64,000 nt of DNA from Aricia agestis (lineage: Eukaryota > Arthropoda > Insecta > Lepidoptera > Lycaenidae), in assembly GCF_905147365.1 (NCBI RefSeq), contig NC_056428.1, positions 33,957,001 to 34,021,000 on the forward strand, in the 5' to 3' direction. Shown here piece after piece: positions 1 through 11,067 of this stretch (position 1 is the first letter of the stretch; each line of letters opens with the position of its first letter). A program made the translations under genes and the position numbers. Below the pieces are notes generated by a model. It did not search any database and was not told the origin of the DNA. It was given only the letters and a program-made list of their open reading frames with translations.

Positions 1-555
1 AAGCTGCCATATTGGATATAGAATGCCATTACATTCGTTTCCGAGTTACTCTCAGTAAGTCCTTTCATTTAATACCCATATTGCAAAAGTGCATTAAAAA
101 TAACTATTCCCGTAGGTATCTTGGATGAGCCGCCATATTGGATGTTGAATGGTGTTACATTCGTTTTCGAGTTACTTTCAATGAGCCTTTCATTTGATAC
201 CCATATTGCAGAAGTGCATTAAAATAACTATTCCCCTATCTTTAATGAGCCACCATGTTGGATGTAGAAAGAAATGACATTCGTTTTCGAGTTACTCTCA
301 AAAAGTCCTTTCATTTAATATCCATATCGTAGAACTACATAGAAAATAATGATTTCGCCATCTTGGATGGTCGGCCATATTGGATTTAGAGCGATGTCAC
401 ATACCACATCGTGCATGGTCATCCAAACTAAGCGTATGCAAAATTTCAGCTCAATCGGTTAAACATATACATATCTACCTTAAAATTGAGTTCCAAAATT
501 CCACCGTAACATACATACTTCATACATACAGCCCAAGTTAAATAAAAGCTTTTAA
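1..555. repeat. Tandem ~120-bp repeat plus degenerate tail, cut by window edge
   Basis: Units beginning 'ccatattggat' (variant ccatgttggat) start at 7, 133, 253 and 375, giving periods of 126, 120 and 122 bp. Each holds 'ttcgttttcgagttact' and 'cctttcattt' blocks with moderate divergence. After about 400 the sequence runs into 'cacatcgtgcatggtcatcc' and 'ttcagctcaatcggtt', wording common at the ends of lepidopteran interspersed repeats. The array continues off the left edge, so its copy number is unknown. Confidence 0.75.
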
Positions 556-1669
556 AAAGGGTACATATTGAGTTGACGCAGTGGTTGTTGCTTGATATTA
601 CAATTTCGAATGGCTTATTTAAAAATTAATTGCAACGCCTAGAAACTTGATCGCCTAAATTGTAGAGTTGTGGTTACTTCAGAAGGTACCAAGTTCTGAT
701 GATCTACCTAACCTTCGTTAAAGTAAGGAGCTTAATTTTTGTGTCTTCTTTACTTCGGAATAACTGTAGCAATCTCGTCTTCTACTGCCGGGTACTTTTT
801 ACAGTCGCTTCCTACTGCCATACACCCTTAAAATCTTTTTTTTTTTTCACTTTCGCGATGGGGGATAGGGGGATGTAGGTCCCTAAGACAAATCTGACAT
901 GATTCCAATAAGCGACATAAACGATGACTATCATAGTGATATTATTTTTAGAGCAACATAATAATATAATGTTGACATAGTTTAGCAATTGGATAAAATA
1001 TATTTTATTAACGTTAGTCGTGACATGGAACCAAATAGCTATCCGATGTTAATGTCCGATGTTATTGCTTACAATCAGCATAATATTTTGCTTTATTCAA
1101 CTGCTTGTTATAATTAAATATGAGTTAATAAATGTTGCAATTTATATTTATACACCCAAAATGTTCTTAAATATGTCAAATAGCTCAAAATACAGCCAAA
1201 AAGTTGAGAATCATATTTTACATAGTTAACATTTTCGCATACAAAAACCGTTAAATAAAATCATTCTATCGCATAGGCACTTGACGCATCTCTAGAGACA
1301 CATCACGCACGAAAATAAGCGTGTAACAAGCACTTAACAGTTGTTTATAGCATAATGATGCGTTGTTTTAAGTACTCTGTTTTATCATCTGTTTATTTTT
1401 GGAAAGTATAATGTCATAATGTTATAAAAAAAGTTAAACCGTGTGGACCACAAAACTCACACGCTTGAGTATGGCTTGAGTAAAGCTCGTCGGCTCGCGT
1501 GGAGTAAGTTCGAAGGAAAATAGATTTATTTAATTCCGTCAAGCCGGCTCGATGCGAGCCTTCGACCTGTGAGTAAATAAAGATATTAATAAATGTTATA
1601 CTTAATAATATTAAAAATATAATTAAATATAACAATTAGTTTGTAAATTGAAATTATAAATTATTTTAA
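556..1669. other. Unassigned AT-rich DNA
   Basis: No supportable gene. A pyrimidine tract and 'gggggataggggg' lie around 838-875. Positions 1437-1575 share 'cgtgtggacc' and 'gccggctcgatg' with the inverted-repeat MITE at 51507-51686, so this may be a decayed relative of that element. The short ORF there is hydrophobic AT-rich noise. Confidence 0.4.
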
Positions 1670-1672
1670 AAG

Positions 1673-2479
1673 AGCTTTAATAGCATTGACCAAGACTTTA
1701 TAGACCGGGAGATGGTGACACCGGGTGATGGTAAAGGCAAAAAAGAAAATGATGGTCATAGCGCTCTTCGAACGCGTCGGATAAATGCTCGGCCTGATAT
1801 AGATTGGACTTGTGAATCAATCGAATCGCTTTGCCTTACAATAACCTCTAATAAGTTACACTCCACGGTTGATTTGCATATCATTTTAGTATACATACCG
1901 CCTAATGACACCATTTTAACGCAATCTGTGCCTCGAGTTTCAGGCGCACTTAAGCTATTGTATGAACGAAAACCCTCTGACAATTACCTATTGGTAGGGG
2001 ATTTCAACTTGCCCTGTTTAGACTGGTCAAACAGAGTTGGCTCAGTTAGACATATCGGCAGAGCTGAAGTTCAAGAAGTAGCTCAAAAACTTATTGACGA
2101 TCTCTCATACTTAGGACTGAGTCAATATAATAATGCTCAGAATGTTAGTGGCAATATTATTGATTTATGTTTTTGTACCCTTCCTTTGGATATTCTCCAA
2201 ACTAATCCCTCACCTCTCAATATTAACATATTGGACCTACATATAAAACCGTTTAAAGAGATTTCACAACCTAGATACAATTTCCGAAAATGTGATTATG
2301 ACAAAATCAATGCTCATTTAAAAAACATCGATTGGCATGTTGAACTGAATGCTAGTGACATAGATACCGCTGTAGAAATTTTCTATTCAAAAATTTACGA
2401 ATGCTTTGAGCTTTTCATACCAATTTCTTATAAAAAGTCTTCCTATCCTGTCTGGTATAGTCACGCTCTTATAAAATAA
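1673..2479 (+). pseudogene. LINE endonuclease (APE-type) remnant
   Basis: The reading frame is open from 1673, upstream of the first ATG at 1712, so that ATG is not the true start. Recognisable pieces are a VYIPPND-type strand and the VGDFNLP motif followed by CLDW (around 1990-2020), which holds the conserved Asp and Asn of APE-type endonucleases of Jockey/CR1-group LINEs. The N-terminal catalytic residues are lost by 5' truncation. A one-base frameshift near 2475 moves the linker into the next frame, which runs on into the reverse transcriptase. In the living element this enzyme nicks target DNA to prime reverse transcription. Confidence 0.8.
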
Positions 2480-4381
2480 TTAAAGAAAAGTCATCTGCAC
2501 ATAAAATATGGAAAAAGTACAATAACTCTGCTGATTATGATGAATTTAAGCTACTTAGGTCACGGCAGCATAAAATTCAAAAATTATGCTTCTTAAATTT
2601 TACTCGTAACGTAGAACATAAAATAAGGCATGCCCCTAAATATTTTTGGAAGTACGTAAAATCGAAAAAAGGTGGATCTATGTACCCGAATAAATTCACA
2701 TTTAATGGCCGTGAATTAAGTACTGGAGACTCAATCTGTTCACCATTTAATAGCTTCTTTCAAAGTGTATTTGTTTCACCTGCCAATAGCGATGTCTTTG
2801 ACGTCTCTTCCTTACCAGATTTTTCTGTTAACAACGAAAATTTATCTACTTTTTACATCTCCGAAAGTCTCGTATATAAAAAGCTTCGTTTACTAGACTG
2901 CACCAAGAGCCCAGGCTGCGACTCCATTCCACCTTTATTTTTAAGATCGTGTGCAGATAGCCTCGCATTACCTATTACATTGCTTTTTAACCAATCTTTA
3001 GCAGATTGTACGTTTCCGACTATTTGGAAAAAAGCCCACATCATACCAATTTTTAAAAAGGGTTCTAGATCTGAAATAACAAATTACCGTCCAATCTCTA
3101 TCTTGAACACGCTTGCTAAATTGATGGAAAAAATTGTATTTGAAAATATATATCCAACCATCACGAAGGGCATCCCTGATACCCAACATGGTTTCCTTCG
3201 TGGCCGTTCCACTATTTCCAACTTAGCAGTTCATTCGAATTTCGTTTTAGAACAGATGGAAAAGGATGGGCAGGTAGACGTGGTCTACACGGATTTCGAA
3301 AAAGCTTTCGACCGAGTTGACCACGGTATACTAATACGAAAATTACTACATTTGGGTATTTACGGAGACCTTCTCAGATGGATATGCTCCTAATTGACAA
3401 AACGTTCTCAAGCGGTAATCATAGGTGGGTATAGGTCAGACTACATTTGGGTTCCTTCTGGTGTGCCGCAGGGCTCGCACTTAGGTCCACTTTTCTATGA
3501 TGCATATATTTATGATATTCCATTATGTTTAAATCACGCTCATCACCTAACATACGCTGATGACAAAAAAATATTTATGAGTATAACATCAATTGAAGAT
3601 TGCAAGAAACTTCAAAATGATTTAAATAAATTGTACAATTATTACGTAACAAATAAAATATCAGTGAATATAAGCAAATGTCAATTTATTACTTTCACTA
3701 GAAAGAAAAGTCCTTTTTCTTTTACCTATAACTTTAACGGCGTTCCTATTAAGCGAGTGTACGAAGTAAGGGACCTGGGTGTAATATTTGACTCTAAAAT
3801 GACCATGATCAAACATATAGATACTGCAATCAGTAAATCCTATAAAAACTTAGGATTTATTTTAAGAACTAGTCAACCTTTTAATAATGTTTTGAGTTTT
3901 AAAGTCCTGTACTATGCATATGTAAGAAGCATATTAGAGTATGCTTATCAGATATGGCAACCTTATTACGCAGGACACATAAAAAGAATTGAGAGAATCC
4001 AGAAAAAAATTCATTAAACTGTTAAACTTTAAAGCTAAGAAGGAATTTAATGACTACATTAGCAATTGTCTCACGTACAACTTACTTACATTAGAGGAGA
4101 GACGTACACTAATGAACATGGGACTGCTTTTTGACATTCTGAGAGGTCGTATTGATTGTCCAGATCTACTTGCTCAAAATATGTTTAATACTCCGGCTTA
4201 CCGCACGAGAAACTCCCCAATGCTAGCTGTACCGTCACATTGCACATCTTATGGACAAAATGCTGTACTAACAAAATTAAAAAAAGACTATAATAAAAAA
4301 AAATCTGATGTTGACATTTTTATCGGTGACAAAAAGTCTTTTATAAATAAAATAAAAAGTGTGCTATTTGGAAAGTGCTGA
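2476..4381 (+). pseudogene. LINE reverse transcriptase remnant with nonsense and frameshift
   Basis: From about 2476 one frame continues to 4015. It holds a fingers segment (NYRPISIL, QHGFLRGRST), motif A (TDFEKAFDRVD), motif B (GVPQGSHLGP) and the YADD active-site box near 3550. A single in-frame TAA at 3391-3393 interrupts it inside a conserved RWICS.LT segment, consistent with one point mutation of a Tyr codon. Another frameshift at about 4013 moves the C-terminal thumb/connection region to the frame that ends at 4381. With three visible lesions the product cannot be functional, but the rest is well preserved, so the insertion is only moderately old. Confidence 0.88.
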
Positions 4382-4773
4382 ACTGAAAATGTTATTTTAA
4401 TGTTGCATTGTACCAATTTCATACTACAACGCAACATTCCAAGAAATTGTAATAAAGTTTCAGATATTTGTTTCTACCGTCCTTTAAATATAATAAATTA
4501 GATTGTTTTGTTAGTAATGAACTTAAATACACAAATATTGTATATTCTTTTTTAATGTAGTCTTAAAAGTTAATAGCTTGTATGACGTTTATGGTCTATT
4601 TGATGGTATTCGGTATTTTGTACGTTGGTAAGGTTAATCATTATCAATCATGTAGATAACTTTTATTGACCTATAAGTTATGTATACATTGTTATTTCTA
4701 TATTTTAAACTAAGTATAAGGTTGTTGTTATCTCAATAAAATAAAATAAAATAAAAAAAAATAAAAAATTTGT

Positions 4774-5163
4774 ACTCTTGTCTCTGGGACGCAGCTGATC
4801 TCAGACTGGCCGTTTAAAGCATTGTCTAATAGTATCTAAGATTCAATAAAAAAAACTATAATCCATTTTCAATTTGTCAACTTGTTGTCAACTGACTTCA
4901 ACCATAAATAAAGAGTATAATTCGTATGTATAGGTTTGTCACTCAAAAATCCGTCATTTTCTTGAGTGTGCGTATTGTAGTGTGTGTAATGTTTTATTTG
5001 TTAATTTTTTTTATGATAAAAGCATTATTTCAAAATAATATTAGCTCGATGCACTCTTTCATCATAATATAAACTATAAATGTGCAAAATTTTATTCGCC
5101 TACGTTTCCGCATTTTTCGTCAAAAGGGATACAAAGTTTTTCGCTTGCGTATTAATATATAGA
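4774..5163 (-). mobile_element. HelA Helitron, 3' end missing
   Basis: Read on the minus strand it starts with TCTATATATTAATACG at 5163, preceded by a host A, as Helitron insertion between A and T requires. It runs about 390 bp. The terminal hairpin and CTAG end found in full copies (for example 44160-44655) are missing where the LINE tail abuts. Confidence 0.8.
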
Positions 5164-5420
5164 TGATGCATATATTAATATTAAAACATTTTTTTTGCAA
5201 CGAAAATTTGTTATTAAATTGTAACAATAATATAATATTATGTGCTATCAAATCAACTGTTGGCAGCTTAAAAGCATCAGGTAGCTTGTTAATTAATAAT
5301 AATAATAATAATATTTATTCAGTATTTACAATGATGGTGAGATACAATTATTATATTAGAGCTACTTAAACTAAATAAGTACAAATTTAATGATTATAGT
5401 ATTGCCTGAACTAGGATAGG

Positions 5421-5459
5421 ATTTTAGCCTGAAACACAGGGTCTGTTTCAGGCTAAAAT
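5421..5459. repeat. Hairpin, 16-bp arms, 7-nt loop
   Basis: Arms attttagcctgaaaca and its complement enclose cagggtc. It lies in the 3' UTR of the minus-strand LINE and could be an element feature rather than a host signal. Confidence 0.7.
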
Positions 5460-5626
5460 TAGTGCTACAATAATTATTACGATACAAAATATAGCGACGC
5501 CTTAAAGTTACAAATTAAATTAAGTAGTTACATTAACTATAATTATTATACTTTTAAATTGCCTATACTAATATTAATTTATTATTACACAATATTATAC
5601 TTACTTAATCTTATTCTAATGTTCAT

Positions 5627-6902
5627 TTATTGCAAAACCACTAGAAGTTTTTTTGTTTCCTCATAAGTCATATTTTTAAGAATTTTTTTAAGGTTTAATT
5701 TACAATTAAAATAATTAACAGAATATATATTTAACAGGGTATTTATTCTTTTATAAAGAAGAGGACCTAAAAATATGTAGTACTTATCAGCAAAAGCATG
5801 TTTTGTATTTATTTCTAGTGGACAAACGATATCTTTCCGCCTTTTGTTGATGGAATCCGGGTAGAAGGGTAGAGATATGTGTTGCTTTAGTACTACGAGT
5901 ACGTTTAGGATGAAAAGCTGACGAACTGTTAGTACTTCAAATGACGTATAAAGCTGGTTAGTAGGGAAAAGAAAAGGTCGAAAGTTACATATTTTTATTA
6001 TTGCCCTTTGTGCTCTTTCAACAGTTAGTAACAGCGTTTTTCCTACTCCTCCCCAAGATGTAATACAATAAGTTAGTATCGATTGACATAAAGCAAAATA
6101 CACCTGCTTGATTAAATGTTGGTCTAGTATATGACGAAGTTTCTTGAAAATAAACATCAACTTACGAACTTTTTCACATAGTTTATCTACATGAGGCCTA
6201 AAAGACAGATTTTCATCTATTATTATACCTAGATACTTTATATTGTTGATCCCATCAATACTAGGACATGTGCATGCCATATTAGAGAATGTTGTGCAAA
6301 GATGTGCATATAGTGGCTGGTTAGTAATTGCTGAGGTGGATTTACGCATCGAAAACTTTATGTGTTTAGTCTTTTCGGCGTTTAATGTTAATAAATGAGT
6401 CGATAGCCAATTGTTTACGATATTAAAACCTTGCTGTGCATACTCAAAAACTTCGCGATAGGTATGTGCTAGCAGAAAAAACAAGTGCTGTGTCATCAGC
6501 GTATGATATGATTATGCCACGGTCTAATTTTAGTTGACACAGATCATTTATGTATATTAAAAACAGTGTTGGCCCTAAAATACTTCCTTGTGGAACACCA
6601 TAATTAGTATTATTTTCAAATGAGCTATATACACTGTCAACCTTGACACATTGAGTGCGGTTCTCTAGGTAGCTTTTAAATAATTTTAATTGTGTGTCCC
6701 TTATTCCTAAGGATTAGAGTTTGTGTAATAGGATTTCTGTAGATACTGTGTCAAAAGCTTTTGCAAGGTCAAGGAAGATTCCAATTACGTGATTACCTTT
6801 ATCAACTTCTCGGGCTATATGATTTGTCAAATTATGTACGGCGTCAGCTGTTGAATTGAAGAAACAATTCAATTTATCCGACGCTAAAATTGTTTCAGAC
6901 AA
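5627..6902 (-). pseudogene. LINE reverse transcriptase C-terminal remnant
   Basis: Reading down from 6902, motif A appears as FLDLAKAFDTV. An in-frame TAA follows at 6714-6716, then the same frame continues with GVPQGSILGPTLF (motif B) and ISYADDTAL (active site, near 6500). A one-base shift near 6460 leads into the C-terminal half (KYLGIIIDENLSF, then WGGVGKTLLLTVERAQRA) ending at 5627. Family and function are clear. The protein is broken by one nonsense codon and one frameshift and lacks its N-terminal half. Confidence 0.85.
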
Positions 6903-6905
6903 TCT

Positions 6906-7467
6906 GCTTTATTGTATACAGTCCACAGTCCAAACAACGAAACGAAGTACAAAGCTTCATGACAATTTTGATGACTGGAATCATGTTTTATTGTCGCATT
7001 CAGAGACATTTAATGATGATTAAACTTCAATTTAATGAAGCGTTTGACAGATAATGTATCATGGGTCTCTTTAAATAATAATTGATAGTATTTGAATAAT
7101 TATTTGTTATATTTAAACAATTAATATTCGTCTTTGAGTCCGGCCGACAGTACGACCTTAATGGTCGGCTTAAATATTATTTCAAATTTTCAATAATTCA
7201 GTACTTAATCCAGCATTCCAATGCCCGTTCACATTTTTCCAATAGTAATCCAAAACTAGATTGGATCACTGGATCGGAATAATGTAAACCGATCAATAGC
7301 TGCATATAATCCTTACAAATCCATGAGTCTAAAACAGCTGCTTTCTACAGTTTGTAGTAAGTGAACAATAATATGATCTTTTGCAATAATTACTTCGTTT
7401 ATCTAAAGGCCCAAAGTGGCCGTTACTAACTTTTTATTTTAAGAAAAAAAAAATTGAAAAAAAAGTT
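6906..7467. other. Unassigned AT-rich DNA
   Basis: No coding signal, terminal repeats or recognisable family seen. Confidence 0.4.
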
Positions 7468-7503
7468 GACGTGGACGCGGATAAAGTCACGGGCAACAGC
7501 TAG
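7468..7503 (+). mobile_element. HelB Helitron 3' end scrap
   Basis: Only the terminal block remains: 'gacgcggataaagtcacggg' followed by caacagCTAG and host T. It matches the 3' ends at 11221-11297 (plus) and, inverted, at 10271 and 53656. Confidence 0.65.
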
Positions 7504-7826
7504 TACGGTATTTTATAAAACCGTTTTCCTAAACTGAATGATGATGATTGACATCATTCATCAAAAGATATGATCTAGCCCGTCGATCCCACTAATCTAA
7601 CAAATTATATATCCATTATTTCCTTTTAAATGGACACTGCGGATTCGTCTGAAATGATTGAATCTGTAATTTGATAATAGCCCTGTTGTTATTCGATTTG
7701 ACAGTGTTATAAATAAACGCAAAGGAGTTATGGGCGTCAACTAGTTTGTAATTAAAATAAATCGTTATTCGTTACATACATTTGCTTGTAATCTTACGGT
7801 GTAGCCGCCAATATGAATACTATAAA
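7504..7826. other. Unassigned DNA
   Basis: Nothing recognised; no ORF with coding character. Confidence 0.35.
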
Positions 7827-8185
7827 TCTACCCCCTTACTAATAAACGCTGCATAAGCTTTGAATAGTTATACAGTGTTTTGTCTTCTTCAATCCAATTT
7901 AAAATGTCACTTGTGTGACTGGAACAAAACACTGTATAACTATTCAAAGCTTATACAACGTTTATTAGTAAGGGGGCTAATATATAAAAATAAGTCGGGT
8001 TTTCCTTCCTGACGCTATAACTCCAGAACGCTCGAACCGATTTCCACGGTTTTGCATTCGTTTGAAAGGTCTCGGGCTCCGTGAGGTCTATAGAAATTAA
8101 GAAAATTTAGAAAAAACTTCAAGAGAAAAGCAGGAAAACAGGGAAAATAATTTTTTGGCAAAACAACGTTTGCCGGGACAACTAG
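7827..8185 (+). mobile_element. HelE Helitron with MITE nested at its 5' tip
   Basis: With the 146-bp MITE at 7831-7976 and one copy of its CTA duplication removed, the element begins A|TCTAATATATAAAAATAAG. It ends with hairpin GGCAAAACAACGTTTGCC, GGGACAA and CTAG followed by host T. About 210 bp remain once the MITE is taken out. 3' ends of the same family lie at 26535 and 27336. Confidence 0.8.
7831..7976. mobile_element. MITE, CCCCCTTACTAATAAACG termini, CTA duplication
   Basis: Inverted termini of about 50 bp (start CCCCCTTACTAATAAACG, interior ending ACAGTGTTTTG) surround a roughly 45-bp centre. CTA occurs at 7828-7830 and 7977-7979. The insertion sits three bases inside the Helitron's TCTA tip, which dates it after that Helitron. 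Confidence 0.85.
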
Positions 8186-8297
8186 TATATGTGTAATGTA
8201 TAAATTGTCTTGCCGTTCTCAGAAACAATTCGATAGCGCGATGCAGGATTGTGGCGCTAGTTGGGGTATCGCGCGTCTACATCCACATAATATTATA

Positions 8298-8435
8298 CAG
8301 TGTGTTAGTGTAAACACAGTCATCCTTAAAACCATCAAAATATGAGCCCGTCAAAATGAACAACTTTTTCTATGAGAACAAAGCTGGGAACTAAAAAAAC
8401 GGTTTCAAGCATACGGTGTTTACACTAACACACTG
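8298..8435. mobile_element. MITE with CAGTGTGTTAGTGTAAACAC termini, TA duplication
   Basis: The 138-bp element has 20-bp inverted termini and is flanked by TA at 8296-8297 and 8436-8437, in the Tc1/mariner style. Its CAGTGTGT start resembles the right terminus of the MITE at 9859-10117 (CAGTGTGTAAC when inverted), so the two may share a mobilising transposase. Confidence 0.82.
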
Positions 8436-8550
8436 TATTTACTTCAAAATATACTTAATAAGTGTGAGCTTTAGTAAAATATGTAATAATTATATTTTGT
8501 AATTAATTGAACTTTATTATTCCCGAAACTGATATCAAACTGCATAACTG

Positions 8551-8619
8551 ATATCAGATTTTTGACACTTTAGATAAATATCTAGAAATAGAATGTGTAA
8601 AGTGTCAAAAATCTGATAT
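8551..8619. repeat. Palindrome, 22-bp perfect arms
   Basis: The arm atatcagatttttgacactt plus ta (8551-8572) is mirrored at 8598-8619 around a 25-nt AT-rich loop. No TSD was identified. Confidence 0.75.
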
Positions 8620-8933
8620 TCGTCAACGCGTCGTCTTTTGGTTTCAAAAGGACTTTCAAAGCGTGAATGTTAGGTTGTCCGTCATAATAAAAGTCCCAGA
8701 GCTTATAAAAAAGTGGTCATTGTGCCAATTTGGGTACAACCCTATAATTTCAATAAAATATATATTATTATTATTTTTTATCATTTTTTAAATTATTTAT
8801 ATTCCTTAGTACTATTATAAAATTAAGAAGTTTCTAAGTTTTTTATTGCTGTTTTGGTTTGGCTACAAATGGGTTAAGATGAGCTCAAAAGAATAATAAA
8901 AAATTTTGAAATTTTTAGCGTTTTATGTTAACA
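8620..8933. other. Unassigned AT-rich DNA
   Basis: No gene or repeat family recognised. Confidence 0.35.
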
Positions 8934-9131
8934 CTAGCTGTTTGACCGAGCTTTGCTCGGTATTCGATAAAACACGAATAAAATGACATTTTCTAAAAAT
9001 GGTACCTATCTAGATCGATTTATCGTCCCCGAAACCCCCTATATACTAAGTTTCATGCAAATCGTTGGAGCCAATTCCGAGATTCCAATTATATATTTAT
9101 ATACAAGAATTGCTCGTTTAAAGATATAAGC
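8934..9131 (-). mobile_element. HelD Helitron, short complete-looking copy
   Basis: On the minus strand the 3' end is hairpin ACCGAGC-aaa-GCTCGGT, then caaaCAGCTAG with host T. The 5' end near 9131 reads (G/T)CTTATATCTTTAAACGAG, with the first base degenerate. The interior includes 'ggggtttcggggacgat' (in reverse), shared with the second HelD copy at 9797. Confidence 0.75.
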
Positions 9132-9536
9132 TTAAAAAAGTGACTATTAACAAATTAAGAAAAGCATAACAATTAAGCAAATTGTGATAATTTATTTTTG
9201 TTGGTGGATTATTGTTTAATGGTATGTATACTTTGTACCCAATTTTTTTTATTCCTTAATATTAATATTTAATCAGTTAAAATATTTTTTTAGTTCACGT
9301 GGCAGATTTGCGTTATATATAGCGTAAAGTATAGCGTTACTTTCGCCGCTCAATTAAAGTTATAAGGATTGTTGATACGGTTCTAGGATTGAGGATTTTT
9401 TTAGGCCTGTTCTTTAAGTATCTATGTTCAAATTTTGACTATCTCAAATAGTTTTTGAAACATTAAAAAAAACCAAACCCTACTTTTTTTTGGTTAAGTA
9501 CTTTATTGTTTATAACTTTAATTGTTTTTTTTTCAG
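9132..9536. other. Unassigned AT-rich DNA upstream of a candidate exon
   Basis: Nothing family-like. It ends in a polypyrimidine run and ttcag at 9532-9536, a plausible 3' splice site for the ORF that follows. Confidence 0.35.
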
Positions 9537-9688
9537 CCCCTCTTGGTATTTTGATAGAATGTGCTAGATGGTATTCCGAATCGAATGAGCCTACAATCAT
9601 CATTTTCGGTGCAGGAGAACGGTTGAGGAAAATGGCACTTGCGGACCAGACAATATTTCTGAAGAAGAATATGCTCATTAGATCATAA
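9537..9688 (+). CDS. Candidate terminal exon, unknown protein
   Basis: A polypyrimidine-ttttcag acceptor leads directly into an open frame that ends at TAA 9686-9688. The residues include LGILIECARWYSES, EPTIIIFGAGERLRKM and ADQTIFLKK. The peptide has a balanced composition, unlike the AT-driven hydrophobic or Lys/Asn-rich noise ORFs around it, and the segment is not repeated in this window. No AATAAA was spotted just downstream, and no domain was recognised. It could be the 3' coding exon of a plus-strand host gene, a degraded element ORF, or chance. Confidence 0.3.
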
Positions 9689-9796
9689 AGTCAACTTTAT
9701 TTCAATACTATTTTAACTATAATACTAGGATATTATTATTTATTACAAGTATTTTTTTAATTGCCCCAATGTGCTTGTTTGGGTACTATGATTGGG

Positions 9797-10215
9797 TATA
9801 CTCGTATATAATTGGAAACTCGGAATCGGCTCCAACGATTTTCATGAAATTTAGTATACAGGCTGTAACAAAAATAAGTGATTATACTTTAGGGTGTGTA
9901 CGTGTTCCTTGTATAGAGTTCACTGTGAAAGTAGCAGCGCTGAAAGACCAACATTTTTTTTCACTTTTGTATGGGGAAACTCGTGACTCTCGCACCCTTG
10001 CCCATACAAAAGTGAAAAAAATTTTTCGTCTTTTAGAGCTGCTACTTTCACAGTGAACTCTCTACAAGGAACACGCTCACACCCTAAAGTATTATCACTT
10101 ATTTTTGTTACACACTGTATAGGGGGTTTCGGGGGCGATAAATCGATCTAGCTAGGAATCATTTCTAGAAAATGTCATTTTCATCGGATACCGAACAAAG
10201 CTCGGTCATACAGCT
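9797..10215 (+). mobile_element. HelD Helitron interrupted by a MITE
   Basis: 'tcggaatcggctccaacgat' and 'gggtttcgggggcgataaat' match the inverted HelD copy at 8934-9131. The 3' hairpin (accgaacaaagctcggt) survives, but the terminal tetranucleotide reads CTGA instead of CTAG. A 259-bp MITE sits at 9859-10117. Confidence 0.72.
9859..10117. mobile_element. Long-TIR MITE, CAG...CTG ends, TA duplication
   Basis: Inverted arms of about 110 bp each start CAGGCTGTAACAAAAATAAG on the left and mirror nearly perfectly on the right. TA lies at 9857-9858 and 10118-10119. Excision restores the HelD sequence tagtatataggggg, confirming the boundaries. A relative at 39853-40107 has lost its right tip. The fold-back arms give a long mirrored ORF on each strand, which is not a gene. 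Confidence 0.85.
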
Positions 10216-10270
10216 GATGTTATAATAGTTCACACCGGTTACTATTAATTACACCTGTCTTATAAATTGA

Positions 10271-11021
10271 CTAGCTGTTGCCCGCGACTTCGTCCGCGTG
10301 GACTTCAGTTTATAGCGCGCGATGTCAACAAAATTGGTGTCAAAAGCTTTTATAAAAAAACCCTGGTACCCCTTAAATCAATACAGCTGTGCAGTGTGCA
10401 AACAATAAGTACTTCATTTTTGTATGTTAAACTTTATATATTATGCCAAATTTTAAAGCTTATTTAGCCCCCCAATTACACAACTTTACCCATAAACTAT
10501 TTATCATTGATAGGTTTAGCCCCAATTTCACCAACGTCTGTTAGTGTTAACAGCTTGTTAAAATATCCTGTCTTCTCTTTTATTCATATGAAAAACGAAA
10601 CAGCTAACGTGATACTAATTCGAGCATTAACTTTAACAGTCGTTGGTGAAATTTGGTCTTAAGGTTACGTCACTGCCTGCACAGATAAAGTACTGAGTTA
10701 TTTAATACCGTAGAATAGATATAACAATCGAAAAAAATCGAGACTTAAATGTAAGATGATACCACCTCTTATAGAAAGACTTTTGAGCAAGCGTCAGCGC
10801 GATGTAGAATATAATAGAATGAATTTTTTGAACAAATTTACGACCCTTACAACCCTTTTTTCCAGTAAAAAAGTAGCCTATGTCCTTTCTCAGGCTTTAG
10901 ACTATCAGTATACAAAATTTCATTACAATCGGTTCGGTAGTTTTGGCGTTTGGCGTGAAAGCGAGACTGACAGACAGACAGACAGACAGAGATACTTTCG
11001 CATTCATAATATTAGTACAGA
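10271..11021 (-). mobile_element. HelB Helitron, ~750 bp
   Basis: Minus-strand 5' TCTGTACTAATATTATGAA starts at 11021 after host A. A (GTCT)n/(GACA)n microsatellite (10969-10990) and 'cctttctcaggctttagact' follow, and the element ends with the GACGAAGTCGCGGGCAACAG block and CTAG (10271-10274). No Rep/helicase coding remains. The closely related copy at 53656-54496 shares almost the whole length. Confidence 0.82.
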
Positions 11022-11067
11022 TTATGTGCACACTGCACAGCTGTTTTTGGGTATTTTGATTAATTAA

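Larger units (their letters stand above)
1670..4770 (+). mobile_element. 5'-truncated non-LTR retrotransposon (Jockey/CR1 group)
   Basis: Endonuclease and reverse transcriptase remnants are followed by about 390 bp of 3' UTR and a 3' tail of (TAAAA)n at about 4736-4768. The upstream ORF1 and the start of the endonuclease are absent, as expected for incomplete reverse transcription. The tail abuts the broken edge of a HelA Helitron at 4774, but the missing Helitron part is not seen at the LINE's 5' side, so the junction involved deletion or rearrangement. Clade assignment is from remembered motifs. Confidence 0.85.
5288..6905 (-). mobile_element. Second 5'-truncated LINE, opposite strand
   Basis: On the minus strand a reverse transcriptase remnant is followed by a roughly 300-bp 3' UTR and a 3' simple repeat (ATT)n at about 5290-5316. 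Such microsatellite tails are usual in CR1/Jockey-group LINEs. A 16-bp-arm hairpin lies in the 3' UTR at 5421-5459. The element begins inside the reverse transcriptase near 6905, so endonuclease and ORF1 are gone. Confidence 0.82.

Noticed and set aside
1414..1635. 73-residue hydrophobic minus-strand ORF as a small membrane protein
   Set aside because: Overlaps a decayed MITE relative and AT-rich sequence; no supporting signal.
9769..10056. 95-residue ORF
   Set aside because: Crosses the boundary between HelD and the long-TIR MITE; mirrored frame also present at 39961.
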